Assembly: GCA_030428615.1 (NCBI GenBank) | Contig: JAUIDN010000012.1 | Span: forward strand, 42,582-106,581 | Direction: 5' to 3' | DNA: 64,000 bases | Source: Alphaproteobacteria bacterium | GTDB taxonomy: Bacteria; Pseudomonadota; Alphaproteobacteria; Sphingomonadales; Emcibacteraceae | In this document: piece by piece, positions 20,899-29,350 of the stretch | How positions within the stretch are numbered: the stretch's first letter is position 1 | Layout: the number at the start of each line of letters is the position of its first letter | The notes under the pieces: model-generated | The model's input: the letters and a program-made list of their open reading frames with translations, nothing else | Database searches by the model: none | What the model was told of the DNA's origin: nothing | Made by a program: the position numbers and the translations under genes

Positions 20899-21823
20899 TC
20901 AGTAGCAATGTTTGCCATTCATTTATTGGAAACATTTTTGCAAGTTCAAGCCCTCCCGCCGTATATACATCCAATATTTCATCTGCCTGTATTTTTAATA
21001 GACCGGACAGAATGACAAAGCAGCCTACATTCAGGTTTTTAATAATATCATGGGCCAGAATTTTCAGAGGTTTCGCAAGAATATTAGCAACAATCAGATC
21101 ATATGGTTCAGATAGAGTCATTCTTTCATCATCAAAACCATCACACGTGATGATGGCCACGCCGTGTCTATCATCGTCATAATCTATTTTTTCAACATTG
21201 TTTGCGGAGAGATTGTCGTTCGCTGTTTGCGTGGCGATCGGGTCAATGTCACTGGCAATGATTTTTGAATCCCATAATTTTGCCATTGCAATTGAAAGTA
21301 TGCCGCTTCCACAACCAAGATCAAGCGCGGTTCGGGGCCGTATCTTCTCAGACAGGTCATTCAAGGCCATTAAACATCCCATTGTTGTTTCGTGGCTCCC
21401 TGTACCGAAAGCCTGGCCGGCTTCCATTAAGATCGGTATCCTATTTTCCGGTATCGTATCCCGATCGTGATCTCCAAACAGGTAGAATTTTCCAGCATCA
21501 ATGGGTTTAAGAATTTTTTGTGAATGAGAAACCCAATCCACGTCGTTCAGCTGTTCTATTTTCAGATCCGGCGCGGGAATGTTATTTATACTGGCGATAT
21601 TTAGGATGGCATCTGCCAGCAATGTATGGTCTGGTTCTTCAGTAAGATAGACTTCCATAAGCCGCTTTTTCTTTTCGCCATCTATTTCAAATATGGTGAT
21701 TGAAGGTATGGTTTCATGGTTGTGAGAGAAAAATACTTCCTCAAATGAAGGTATGAATTCCGGCGATGAAACCAAACTTACTTTCCAGACATTACTGTCG
21801 TTTTTGTTCGATTCTATAGCCAT
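20888..21823 (-). CDS. prmA: Ribosomal protein L11 methyltransferase PrmA
   Basis: PrmA trimethylates ribosomal protein L11 using S-adenosylmethionine. The 311 residues contain an N-terminal substrate-recognition domain of about 110 residues, then GQAFGTGSHETTMGCL, SAM motif I LDLGCGSGILSIAMAKL, the acidic loop IASDIDPIATQTANDN, and the catalytic-region motif LIVANILAKPL. Length and motif order are normal. It is convergent with the small repeat protein gene and divergent from the GIN-domain cluster. Confidence 0.95.
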   Translation of the reverse strand: MAIESNKNDSNVWKVSLVSSPEFIPSFEEVFFSHNHETIPSITIFEIDGEKKKRLMEVYLTEEPDHTLLADAILNIASINNIPAPDLKIEQLNDVDWVSHSQKILKPIDAGKFYLFGDHDRDTIPENRIPILMEAGQAFGTGSHETTMGCLMALNDLSEKIRPRTALDLGCGSGILSIAMAKLWDSKIIASDIDPIATQTANDNLSANNVEKIDYDDDRHGVAIITCDGFDDERMTLSEPYDLIVANILAKPLKILAHDIIKNLNVGCFVILSGLLKIQADEILDVYTAGGLELAKMFPINEWQTLLLRKK

Positions 21824-21991
21824 AAAAAAGTCCTGAGTTGAAGCGGTTATTGTACGTCAAAATTTCTGTTTTCTGCCACTTCTCTGCGATAATTGCGACG
21901 AAATGAATGTAATTTGCGATGAAGCGTCTACCACCATATTGTAGCGACCCGCTAATTAAAATAAAATTCTAATCTATAGGAGATATCCGAC

Positions 21992-22657
21992 ATGACAAAT
22001 ATTATTTCGAAATTATCAATCTTTTTAACCAGCGTGATTGCTTTTGTGTTGGTATCCATATTGCCATCTTTCGCTGACGACATTTCCGTCAAATATGATC
22101 ATAAAGATTTCGATCAAATTCGCATCGACAATGTTGGGGTCGAATTGAACGTTTCCGTTGGGGAAGATTACAGCATCGAAGTGGAGGGCGAAGAGGAACT
22201 CGTCGAAACACTTTTGCTTAAAGTCAGGGGGGACAAGCTGGTTATCTACCGTGATGATGACAAGAAAATGTGGGAAGGCCGAGGCAACGATAGCTTGAAA
22301 GTCACTGTCAGTATGCCGAAGTTTACTGGCTTCGATTTAAGAGGGGCTGTGGACGCTGAAATCAAAGGTGTTGATAGTGACGAGGTTGAATTTGATCTTA
22401 AAGGTGCCGGTAATATTGAGGTGGAGGGAAAATGCCGTTGGCTGATTGTTGATCTTAAGGGGGCCGGTAATGTGGATGCAGAAGATTTAAAATGTCAGGA
22501 AGTTGATGTGGCTTTAAAAGGCGCTGGAAACATCGGTGTATATGCCAGCGAGAGAATTGATGCCGAAATAAAAGGTATGGGGAACATTGATGTTTATGGA
22601 AACCCCAGTGACGTAAAAAAAGAGGACGGGTGGTTTAGTAATATTTCCATCCATTAA
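21992..22657 (+). CDS. Secreted GIN-domain (DUF2807) protein, KGAGN-type
   Basis: First of four tandem paralogues. The 221 residues begin with a signal peptide (hydrophobic residues about 8-28, ending SFADD). They belong to the head-GIN/DUF2807 fold, a beta-helix whose biochemical role is unknown. An N-terminal part (VNVSVGEDYSIEVEGEEEL-like, near residues 50-70) precedes about five rungs of 18-20 residues built on LKGAGNIEV. This member has KGAGN where the next three have NGSGD, and about two rungs fewer. Two cysteines 20 residues apart (GKC and LKC) are shared by all four. A taggagat ribosome site precedes the ATG. The next gene starts 27 bp downstream. Probably periplasmic or surface. Confidence 0.8.
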   Translation: MTNIISKLSIFLTSVIAFVLVSILPSFADDISVKYDHKDFDQIRIDNVGVELNVSVGEDYSIEVEGEEELVETLLLKVRGDKLVIYRDDDKKMWEGRGNDSLKVTVSMPKFTGFDLRGAVDAEIKGVDSDEVEFDLKGAGNIEVEGKCRWLIVDLKGAGNVDAEDLKCQEVDVALKGAGNIGVYASERIDAEIKGMGNIDVYGNPSDVKKEDGWFSNISIH

Positions 22658-22684
22658 ATTGGGAAGATTAACGAGGATTTTATT

Positions 22685-23467
22685 ATGAATAAATTATTTA
22701 AATTGGCAGGGGTTTCGGTTCTGGCACTTTCGGCTGCACTTTATGCGTCGTCGGTGACAAAAACAATGGCAGAAGATATCACAAAAAAATCGGATCTCGA
22801 TGGTTTCAGTAAAATAAAACTAAGCACATCATCCGATATTAAAATCACTATGGGAAATGCTTATTCCATTGAAATGGTCGGTGATGATGAACGGATCGGT
22901 AACACGATCCTGGAAGTCAAGGGTGATACGTTACACGTAAAACATAAGCGCGGGAATTTTCACTATGATGATGATCAGGATATGATCGTCAATGTTGTGA
23001 TGCCGAATATTGAAGAAATGCAGATCAACGGTTCCGGCGATGGCGAAATAATTGGTGTGGATAATGATGAACTTGGTCTCAGCATTAACGGCTCAGGCGA
23101 TCTTACTGTATCCGGAAAAAGTAAGAAAATGGATATTAGTATTAATGGTTCCGGTGATATCTATATGGAAGAAGTTGCCGGTGATGATGTCGATGTTTCG
23201 ATTAGAGGTTCAGGCGATGTTGAATTTGACGGCGGTACCTGTAAGTCGCTTGACATAAACATTCGTGGCTCAGGCGATGTGGAAGCCAAGGAGCTTCAGT
23301 GTGTTGATGTGGTCGTTGATGTTTCCGGTTCAGGTGACAGTGAGGTCTACGCCAGCAATTCATTAACGTTTGATAGCCATGGATCCGGTGAAGTTGATGT
23401 TTACGGCAAGCCGCCAACTGTTGTTGATAACGATGCAAAACGCAGAAGTAGAATTACTATCCGTTAA
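22685..23467 (+). CDS. Secreted GIN-domain (DUF2807) protein, NGSGD-type
   Basis: Second tandem paralogue, 260 residues, with a signal peptide (LAGVSVLALSAALYASSV, cleavage near TMA-ED). After a beta-rich N-terminal region (NAYSIEMVGDDERIGN), seven rungs carry INGSGDGEI, INGSGDLTV, INGSGDIYM, IRGSGDVEF, IRGSGDVEA, VSGSGDSEV and SHGSGEVDV, about 19-22 residues apart. This fits a right-handed beta-helix with Gly-Ser-Gly-Asp turns. Cysteines in GGTCKS and LQCVD are 20 residues apart. The end is basic (AKRRSRITIR), as in the third and fourth copies. Function is unknown; adhesion or envelope binding is suggested only by the family name. Confidence 0.82.
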   Translation: MNKLFKLAGVSVLALSAALYASSVTKTMAEDITKKSDLDGFSKIKLSTSSDIKITMGNAYSIEMVGDDERIGNTILEVKGDTLHVKHKRGNFHYDDDQDMIVNVVMPNIEEMQINGSGDGEIIGVDNDELGLSINGSGDLTVSGKSKKMDISINGSGDIYMEEVAGDDVDVSIRGSGDVEFDGGTCKSLDINIRGSGDVEAKELQCVDVVVDVSGSGDSEVYASNSLTFDSHGSGEVDVYGKPPTVVDNDAKRRSRITIR

Positions 23468-23492
23468 AATAAGACAGAACAGGAAATGAACT

Positions 23493-24269
23493 ATGGACAA
23501 GATCAGTAAGAAAGCGGCTGTTTCGTTAGCCCTACTATCAAGTATTGCATTAACGGCAGAGGGGTTAGCGGAAACCATTACCCCTGATTTAAAAGACTTT
23601 TCAAGAGTGGAACTCAGAACGGCCGCTAATGTGAATATCAAAGTTGGCGGTGATTATTCCGTCAGGGTGACGGCTGATGAGGACCTCCTAGAAAAAACAG
23701 AAGTGATCGTTAAGCGGGATCGCCTTATTATTAAACGAAAAAATGAAAACGGCCGTTTTTTTAGCCGGGATGATGATGGTGATATGCAAGTTGACATTAC
23801 CATGCCGGATATCGTTGAAATGGAGGTTAACGGTTCAGGCGATACAGAAATTGAGGGGGTAGACAATCAGGAACTCGAATTGAGAATTAATGGTTCCGGA
23901 AACCTCAATGTATCGGGTAAGAGTGAGAAACTTGATATCAGTATCAACGGTTCTGGCGATATCGAAATGGATGAGGTTGCTGGGGGTGATGTTGATGTGT
24001 CAGTAAACGGCTCCGGCGATGTGGAGCTGGTAACCGGTACGTGTTCAAATTTAGAGATTGATATCAATGGCTCAGGTAGTGTAAGAGCTAAAGATGTAAA
24101 ATGTCAGGATGTAAATGTAGATGTTTCAGGGTCGGGGGATAGTATGGTATATGCTTCCAGCAGCATCACTTTTGACAGTCATGGGTCCGGCAGTGTTGAT
24201 GTTTACGGCAAGCCTGAAACAGTTATTGATAGGGAAGCAAAGCGCCGAAGCAGAATTAACATTCATTAA
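23493..24269 (+). CDS. Secreted GIN-domain (DUF2807) protein, NGSGD-type
   Basis: Third tandem paralogue, 258 residues, by eye the closest to the second. The signal peptide (KKAAVSLALLSSIALTAEG, cleavage near GLA-ET) is followed by VGGDYSVRVTADEDLLE. Seven rungs then start with VNGSGDTEI, INGSGNLNV, INGSGDIEM, VNGSGDVEL, INGSGSVRA, VSGSGDSMV and SHGSGSVDV. The paired cysteines (TGTC and VKC) are again 20 apart. The C-terminus is VYGKPETVIDREAKRRSR plus INIH. Intergenic spacing of 25 bp on each side argues for one operon. Confidence 0.82.
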   Translation: MDKISKKAAVSLALLSSIALTAEGLAETITPDLKDFSRVELRTAANVNIKVGGDYSVRVTADEDLLEKTEVIVKRDRLIIKRKNENGRFFSRDDDGDMQVDITMPDIVEMEVNGSGDTEIEGVDNQELELRINGSGNLNVSGKSEKLDISINGSGDIEMDEVAGGDVDVSVNGSGDVELVTGTCSNLEIDINGSGSVRAKDVKCQDVNVDVSGSGDSMVYASSSITFDSHGSGSVDVYGKPETVIDREAKRRSRINIH

Positions 24270-24294
24270 CCGGATCACTAAATTTAGAAGTTTT

Positions 24295-25071
24295 ATGATT
24301 AAGTCTTTAAAATATATAGGATTAATAACCCCACTATTCATATTTGGATCATCAGTGGTAAAAGCAGATGATGTTACCAGAACTTCGGACCTATCGGGCT
24401 TCACGGAAGTGGAGCTTGATACGTCAATTGATCTTAAAATCATAATTGATGATGACTACTCAATCACAATAGAAGGTGACGAAGACCGTATCGGAAATTT
24501 GGATCTTGACCAGTCGGGTGATGAACTTCGCATCAGCAGTAGTAGAAGGTTTGGCGGTTTTTTTGGCCGCAAAAGCCTTGGGTCCATGTCGCTTGAGATC
24601 ACAATGCCCGATCTGGAAGAGCTGACGATCAACGGATCGGGAGATGTTGAAATCATTGGTTTGGATAACGATGAAATTTCACTGAATATAAATAGCTCGG
24701 GGGACTTGTATGTGACCGGAAAAAGCGAAAGGATTGAAATTGAGATTCACGGTTCCGGCGATGTCGAAATGGATGATATAACCAGCAAGAATGTGGAAAT
24801 TGAACTTCAAGGTTCAGGCAATGTTGATTTCGATGGCGGGACATGTGACAGCCTTGAAATAGAAGTGGACGGTTCCGGCGATGTTGACGCGAAAGATTTT
24901 GTCTGCGAGACAGCGGAAGTTGATATTGAAGGTTCTGGAAACAGCCGTGTTTATGTAACAGAAAGTATTATATTTGATGGTGATGGATCTGGTAGACTGG
25001 ATGTCTTTGGAAATCCCAAAAAAGTGGTTGATAATGCGGCAAGACGTAAGAGTAAAATAAGAATCCGCTGA
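24295..25071 (+). CDS. Secreted GIN-domain (DUF2807) protein, fourth copy
   Basis: Fourth paralogue. The ATG at 24295 (MIKSLKYIGLITPLF) starts a clear signal peptide ending VKADD and gives 258 residues; an upstream in-frame ATG at 24121 would overlap the third gene by 149 bp and has no signal peptide at its start. Seven rungs include INGSGDVEI, INSSGDLYV, IHGSGDVEM, LQGSGNVDF, VDGSGDVDA, IEGSGNSRV and GDGSGRLDV. Cysteines in GGTC and FVC keep the 20-residue spacing. The tail is RRKSKIRIR. It is more divergent than copies two and three. It ends 8 bp from the convergent helicase gene. Confidence 0.8.
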   Translation: MIKSLKYIGLITPLFIFGSSVVKADDVTRTSDLSGFTEVELDTSIDLKIIIDDDYSITIEGDEDRIGNLDLDQSGDELRISSSRRFGGFFGRKSLGSMSLEITMPDLEELTINGSGDVEIIGLDNDEISLNINSSGDLYVTGKSERIEIEIHGSGDVEMDDITSKNVEIELQGSGNVDFDGGTCDSLEIEVDGSGDVDAKDFVCETAEVDIEGSGNSRVYVTESIIFDGDGSGRLDVFGNPKKVVDNAARRKSKIRIR

Positions 25072-25079
25072 AGAAGCCG

Positions 25080-27362
25080 TCAGGCCGACGTGACAAAACT
25101 TTCCATCACTTTTCGTGATGATCCCATTTCAAAATCAATCATGAGCTTATTGCCATCAATTGCAGTCACCTTGCCATAACCAAATTTATCATGGAAAACA
25201 CGGTCGCCAATTTCATAATTTGATATGGGTTCTGTCTTGGCTTTACGGCCTGATGAGGGACGCTTTTTTGCCTTGCTTCGGTCGAGTTGATATTTCTCAC
25301 GCCCTTCACCGAAGTTGAACCCCAAATTTGGCGTATTGTTATATTCGCCGTATCCTGCTGCGGTCAAACCTTGCTGGCCATGTCGTTCAATATGCTCTTT
25401 GGGGAGTTCTTCTATAAAACGTGATGGAATGGGGCTCATGTAGTTGCCGAACATATAACGGGTTGCGGCGTAAAAAATATGGGCCTGTTTTTTCGCGCGC
25501 GTTATACCCACATAAGCAAGTCTCCGTTCTTCCTCCAGACCGCGTTCACCATGTTCCTCAATTGACTTGCGGCTTGGAAAAAGCTCTTCTTCCCAGCCCG
25601 GAAGGAAAACAGTTTCAAATTCCAACCCCTTTGATCCATGCAGTGTCATTATACTGACACTGTCAAATTGATTTTCGGAGGTGTTTTCCATAACAAGGGA
25701 AACGTGTTCCAGAAATTCGCCGAGATTTTCAAAGGCTTCCATGCCCCGGATAAGTTCAGACAGGTTTTCCAGTTTGCCCGGCGCATCCGGCGATTTTTCA
25801 TTGCGCCATTTATCATAATAACCGCTTTCTTCCAAAACGGTTTCGGTGAGTTCAAGGTGGCTTATATCACTCTCAAGGTTTCGCCAGCGATCAAAATTTT
25901 CGATTAATTTTGAAAGTGAACTTCTCGCCTTTTTACTTATTTCTTCAGTTTCTATGATGTCTCTGGATGCACGCATCAGAGATGTTTGCCCGGCTCTTGC
26001 GATCCGGTGCAGTTTTGAAACAGTGGTGTCACCAATCCCACGTTTTGGCACATTGATAATTCGTTCAAATGCAAGGTCGTCGGCCTGGTTTTGAATAACC
26101 CTTAGGTAGGCCATTGCATCCCTGATTTCAGCTCTTTCGTAGAAACGAACGCCGCCGATAATTCGGTACGGGATACCTAGTGCGAGAAAATTTTCCTCGA
26201 ATTCACGGGTTTGGAAACCAGCCCGCACAAGAATGGCCATTTCATTTAATGATTGCTGCTTTCGTTGAAGGTCTTCAACCATTTCACCGATTGCGCGTGC
26301 TTCTGCGCGCCCGTCCCAGACCGCATTTACTGTTATTTTCTGTCCGCCTTCTTCAGCGGTCCATAAGGTTTTGCCAAGCCTGTCCTGATTGCTGGTAATC
26401 AGACCACTAGCCGCGCCAAGAATATGGGTGGTTGAGCGATAGTTTTGTTCAAGGCGCACGATTTTTGCACCTTCAAAATCTTTCTCGAATTTCAGGATAT
26501 TTCCAACCTCTGCCCCGCGCCAGCCGTAAATTGATTGGTCATCATCACCAACGCAACAAATGTTTTTGTGGCTCATCGCCAGTAACCGAAGCCATAAATA
26601 CTGCGATATGTTTGTATCCTGATATTCATCAATGAGTATATATCTGAAGCGTCTTTGATATTCTTTGAGTATTTCAGGGTTATTCTGAAACAGGGTTACA
26701 CACAGTAAAATAAGGTCACCAAAATCGGCAGCGTTTAATTCTGACAGGCGCCTTTGATAAGCTTTATAAAGGGTTATACCTTTGCCGTCCGCGTAAGAAT
26801 AGGCTTCGTTTTGTGGCACTTTGGACGGCAGAAGGCCCTTATTTTTCCAACTGTCAATCAGGCCCGCGAGCATTCTTGGCGGAAATCTTTTTTCATCAAT
26901 ATCTGCGGCACGTATCAGTTGCTTTATCAGCCGCAGCTGGTCATCCTGATCAAGGATGGTAAAATTGGTGCCAAGCCCCACCAGATCGGCATGGCGCCGT
27001 AATATTTTCACACAGATTGAATGAAATGTGCCCAGCCAGAACATATTTTCAACGGCATCACCGATAATTGCGCCAACTCTTTCCTTCATTTCATGGGCGG
27101 CTTTATTTGTGAAAGTCACAGCAAGTATCTGATTTGGAAAAGCTTTTCCGGTCGCCAATATATGGGCAAGGCGCGTGGTAAGAACGCGGGTTTTCCCGGT
27201 ACCCGCTCCGGCAAGCACAAGGACCGGCCCATCCGTGTGCTTAACGGCTTCGAGTTGCGGTGCATTGAGCCCTTCAAGGTAAAAAGGGGGAATGGATTGC
27301 TGCACAGCCTCATCATGCGACGCTACTTCCGGCAGATTATCAAGGTCAAATGGGTCAGACAT
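25080..27362 (-). CDS. uvrD: UvrD/PcrA-type DNA helicase
   Basis: A superfamily 1A 3'-5' helicase for nucleotide-excision and mismatch repair and removal of proteins from DNA. The 760 residues show LNAPQLEAVKHTDGP (Q-motif), AGAGTGKTRVLTTR (Walker A, near residue 52), LIDEYQDTN (Walker B), CCVGDDDQSIYGWRGAEV (motif III), LEQNYRST (IV), MTLHGSKGLEFETVFLPG (V) and YVGITRAKKQ (VI). The C-terminal YEIGDRVFHDKFGYGKV region is the Tudor-like domain of UvrD/PcrA that contacts RNA polymerase. It is transcribed towards the GIN cluster. Confidence 0.95.
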   Translation of the reverse strand: MSDPFDLDNLPEVASHDEAVQQSIPPFYLEGLNAPQLEAVKHTDGPVLVLAGAGTGKTRVLTTRLAHILATGKAFPNQILAVTFTNKAAHEMKERVGAIIGDAVENMFWLGTFHSICVKILRRHADLVGLGTNFTILDQDDQLRLIKQLIRAADIDEKRFPPRMLAGLIDSWKNKGLLPSKVPQNEAYSYADGKGITLYKAYQRRLSELNAADFGDLILLCVTLFQNNPEILKEYQRRFRYILIDEYQDTNISQYLWLRLLAMSHKNICCVGDDDQSIYGWRGAEVGNILKFEKDFEGAKIVRLEQNYRSTTHILGAASGLITSNQDRLGKTLWTAEEGGQKITVNAVWDGRAEARAIGEMVEDLQRKQQSLNEMAILVRAGFQTREFEENFLALGIPYRIIGGVRFYERAEIRDAMAYLRVIQNQADDLAFERIINVPKRGIGDTTVSKLHRIARAGQTSLMRASRDIIETEEISKKARSSLSKLIENFDRWRNLESDISHLELTETVLEESGYYDKWRNEKSPDAPGKLENLSELIRGMEAFENLGEFLEHVSLVMENTSENQFDSVSIMTLHGSKGLEFETVFLPGWEEELFPSRKSIEEHGERGLEEERRLAYVGITRAKKQAHIFYAATRYMFGNYMSPIPSRFIEELPKEHIERHGQQGLTAAGYGEYNNTPNLGFNFGEGREKYQLDRSKAKKRPSSGRKAKTEPISNYEIGDRVFHDKFGYGKVTAIDGNKLMIDFEMGSSRKVMESFVTSA

Positions 27363-27422
27363 GGGACATGTATAGCCTAATTTATCGGAAAAAAAAGATC
27401 AAATTAGAGAACATATTCATAT

Positions 27423-29204
27423 TCAGCTTTCTTCGGCTTCTATCAGGACTTTATTATAGGCTCTAAGCAGGTTTTGTTGTGATATGACACCAATAATTTC
27501 AGCGGCTTCGTCGTCGGATAGCACAGCAATTCTTTCTTCTCCGCTTTGCTTGAACAGGTAAATCGCCTGCTCAAGTGTGTCGGTGGGAGAAAGATGAAAA
27601 GATTGCCGTCTGCAAATAGTTCCGGCATTCAATTCGCTTGTTTCCGTATCTTTCTGATAGCTTTCCCGAAGTTCATTTATGGTGATAATCCCCATTATCT
27701 TAAAATCGTCGTCCAGAACAAACAGATTATTATAACGCAAATTGATAATCAGTTCTCTTATCCGCTCAATATTGGTTTTCATACCAACTGTTGCATAATC
27801 CTGTTTCATGATTTCATTTACCTTGACCTGTCGGCTGAGGGTTGCAGCTCTGCTTCCTTCGATGTCTTTGCCACTTCGTTTTAATTGCAGGTGGAAAAAA
27901 GAGGTGCTTTTCAGATAATGACTTGTGACCAGGTTGGCGACAACAACGGCGGCCATCAGCGCCAGAGTAATCTGATAGTCACCGGTAAGTTCGAAAATAA
28001 TCAGTATCGTGGAAATGGGAGCCCCGAGAACGGCGGAAGATACAGCACCCATCCCAACAATGGCGTAGAGGCCGTTGTTACTGGCAAGGCTGGGAAATGC
28101 CAAAGTCGCTACATAACCATAGGTGCTGCCAATCAGCGCTCCTAAAAGGATTGACGGGCTAAAAACCCCCGAACCATATCTAAATGCAAGGCATATCGAG
28201 GTAACGGCAATTTTTGCGATAATTAAGATAAAAAGAAGGTCGATGGATATGATGTTTTTGAGTGCAGCGTCAGTGGTGCCGTAACCAACTCCCAGTAAAT
28301 AGGGGCTTCCGATAGCGATAATGCCAACCGCAAGACCACCGAGTGCCGGCCTAGCCCAGATTGGGACGGGGATTTTATTTGCAACATCTTCGGTAAAGAA
28401 AATCGATTTTATCAGAATAATTGCTGCCAAGGCACTTACCGCGCCAAGCATTAGAAACGCCGGAAATTCGAGAAAGCTTACGATCTGATAGTTGGGGATG
28501 TTAAATGCCGGGAAATCACCAAAATGAATGCGGGAAATGATCGCTGCGGTTACTGATGATATGACAATCGGTGCAAATGCGTGCAGCGAATAATGTCCAA
28601 GGACGACTTCAAGCGCAAAAAAAACGCCGGCAATTGGCGCGTTGAATGACGCAGAGATGGCTGCCGCGATACCGCAGCCAAATAACGTACGGCACATTCT
28701 TTGTGATAAATGAAGGCGGTCAGAAATCCATGATGATAACGTAGCGCCCAGATGAACTACCGGTCCTTCGCGGCCCGCACCGGAGCCAGTACCAAGTGCA
28801 ATTGCGGCGGTTACAGCACTGAAAATGCCTTCTTTTAATGGCATTTTTGTATGATTATAGCTGTTTGCCTCCATGACTTCGGCGATGGCACCCGCTTTGC
28901 TTTCTTTCATAAAGAAAAAGTAAATAAAGCTGATGACGATGCCACCGGATACCGTTGAAAGCAGTATTTGCCACCATTCCAGTGTTGTCACATGCAGGTA
29001 AATATTTTCCTGTAGATTGCCCAAAGAGAAGGCCTGTGTGAAATGGATAAGATACCGGAAGGCAATAGCGGCAAGGGCGACAATGCCACCAACAAATACG
29101 GCCAGTACAACGCCGACAGTTTTATCGTGGACGTTAATATAGTTTCTTAACCTGATCTGGTTTAGAATATATTGTTTTTTTAGGTTAGTCAGTATGCCAG
29201 ACAT
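27423..29204 (-). CDS. CLC-family chloride channel/transporter with CBS domains
   Basis: A 593-residue inner-membrane CLC protein. About 430 residues of membrane helices contain SGAGREGPVVHLGA with the gating glutamate of the GREGP motif, FNAPIAGVFFALEVV, and GSGVFSPSILLGA. Two cytoplasmic CBS domains follow (from VNEIMKQDYATVGM to the end). The position equivalent to the proton glutamate E203 of E. coli ClcA is valine (ALEVV against IIEEM), as in known CLC channels, and the central-tyrosine region reads SFFHLQL. The GSGIP signature is replaced by KAGAIAEV. A passive, nucleotide-regulated anion channel is therefore more likely than an H+ antiporter, by inference. Confidence 0.9.
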   Translation of the reverse strand: MSGILTNLKKQYILNQIRLRNYINVHDKTVGVVLAVFVGGIVALAAIAFRYLIHFTQAFSLGNLQENIYLHVTTLEWWQILLSTVSGGIVISFIYFFFMKESKAGAIAEVMEANSYNHTKMPLKEGIFSAVTAAIALGTGSGAGREGPVVHLGATLSSWISDRLHLSQRMCRTLFGCGIAAAISASFNAPIAGVFFALEVVLGHYSLHAFAPIVISSVTAAIISRIHFGDFPAFNIPNYQIVSFLEFPAFLMLGAVSALAAIILIKSIFFTEDVANKIPVPIWARPALGGLAVGIIAIGSPYLLGVGYGTTDAALKNIISIDLLFILIIAKIAVTSICLAFRYGSGVFSPSILLGALIGSTYGYVATLAFPSLASNNGLYAIVGMGAVSSAVLGAPISTILIIFELTGDYQITLALMAAVVVANLVTSHYLKSTSFFHLQLKRSGKDIEGSRAATLSRQVKVNEIMKQDYATVGMKTNIERIRELIINLRYNNLFVLDDDFKIMGIITINELRESYQKDTETSELNAGTICRRQSFHLSPTDTLEQAIYLFKQSGEERIAVLSDDEAAEIIGVISQQNLLRAYNKVLIEAEES

Positions 29205-29266
29205 ATTGTGTTAATTTTACCGGATCAATGGTTTATTTGTAATTTTCATAATTTATTGACCTATTA

Positions 29267-29294
29267 TTGCCACTATTTTCACGTTATGTATAAT
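29267..29294 (+). promoter_or_regulatory. Sigma-70-type promoter for the asmA-like gene
   Basis: TTGCCA (29267-29272) and a perfect TATAAT (29289-29294) are separated by 16 bp and end 56 bp before the AsmA start codon. The match is good (5/6 and 6/6) and lies in the divergent gap with the CLC gene. Confidence 0.5.
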
Positions 29295-29350
29295 TAAACG
29301 AGAATAACCAAGTTTCAAGAGATCATTTTTTGGGGATCAGGCGGAGAAGA

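Noticed and set aside
23041..24200. Repeated GGTTCAGGCGAT-type DNA words suggesting a repeat array
   Set aside because: They are codons for the Gly-Ser-Gly-Asp rungs of the GIN proteins and are in frame with regular 54-66 bp spacing, so coding explains them.
24121..24294. Longer start for the fourth GIN-domain gene
   Set aside because: The extension overlaps the third gene and displaces the signal peptide from the N-terminus.
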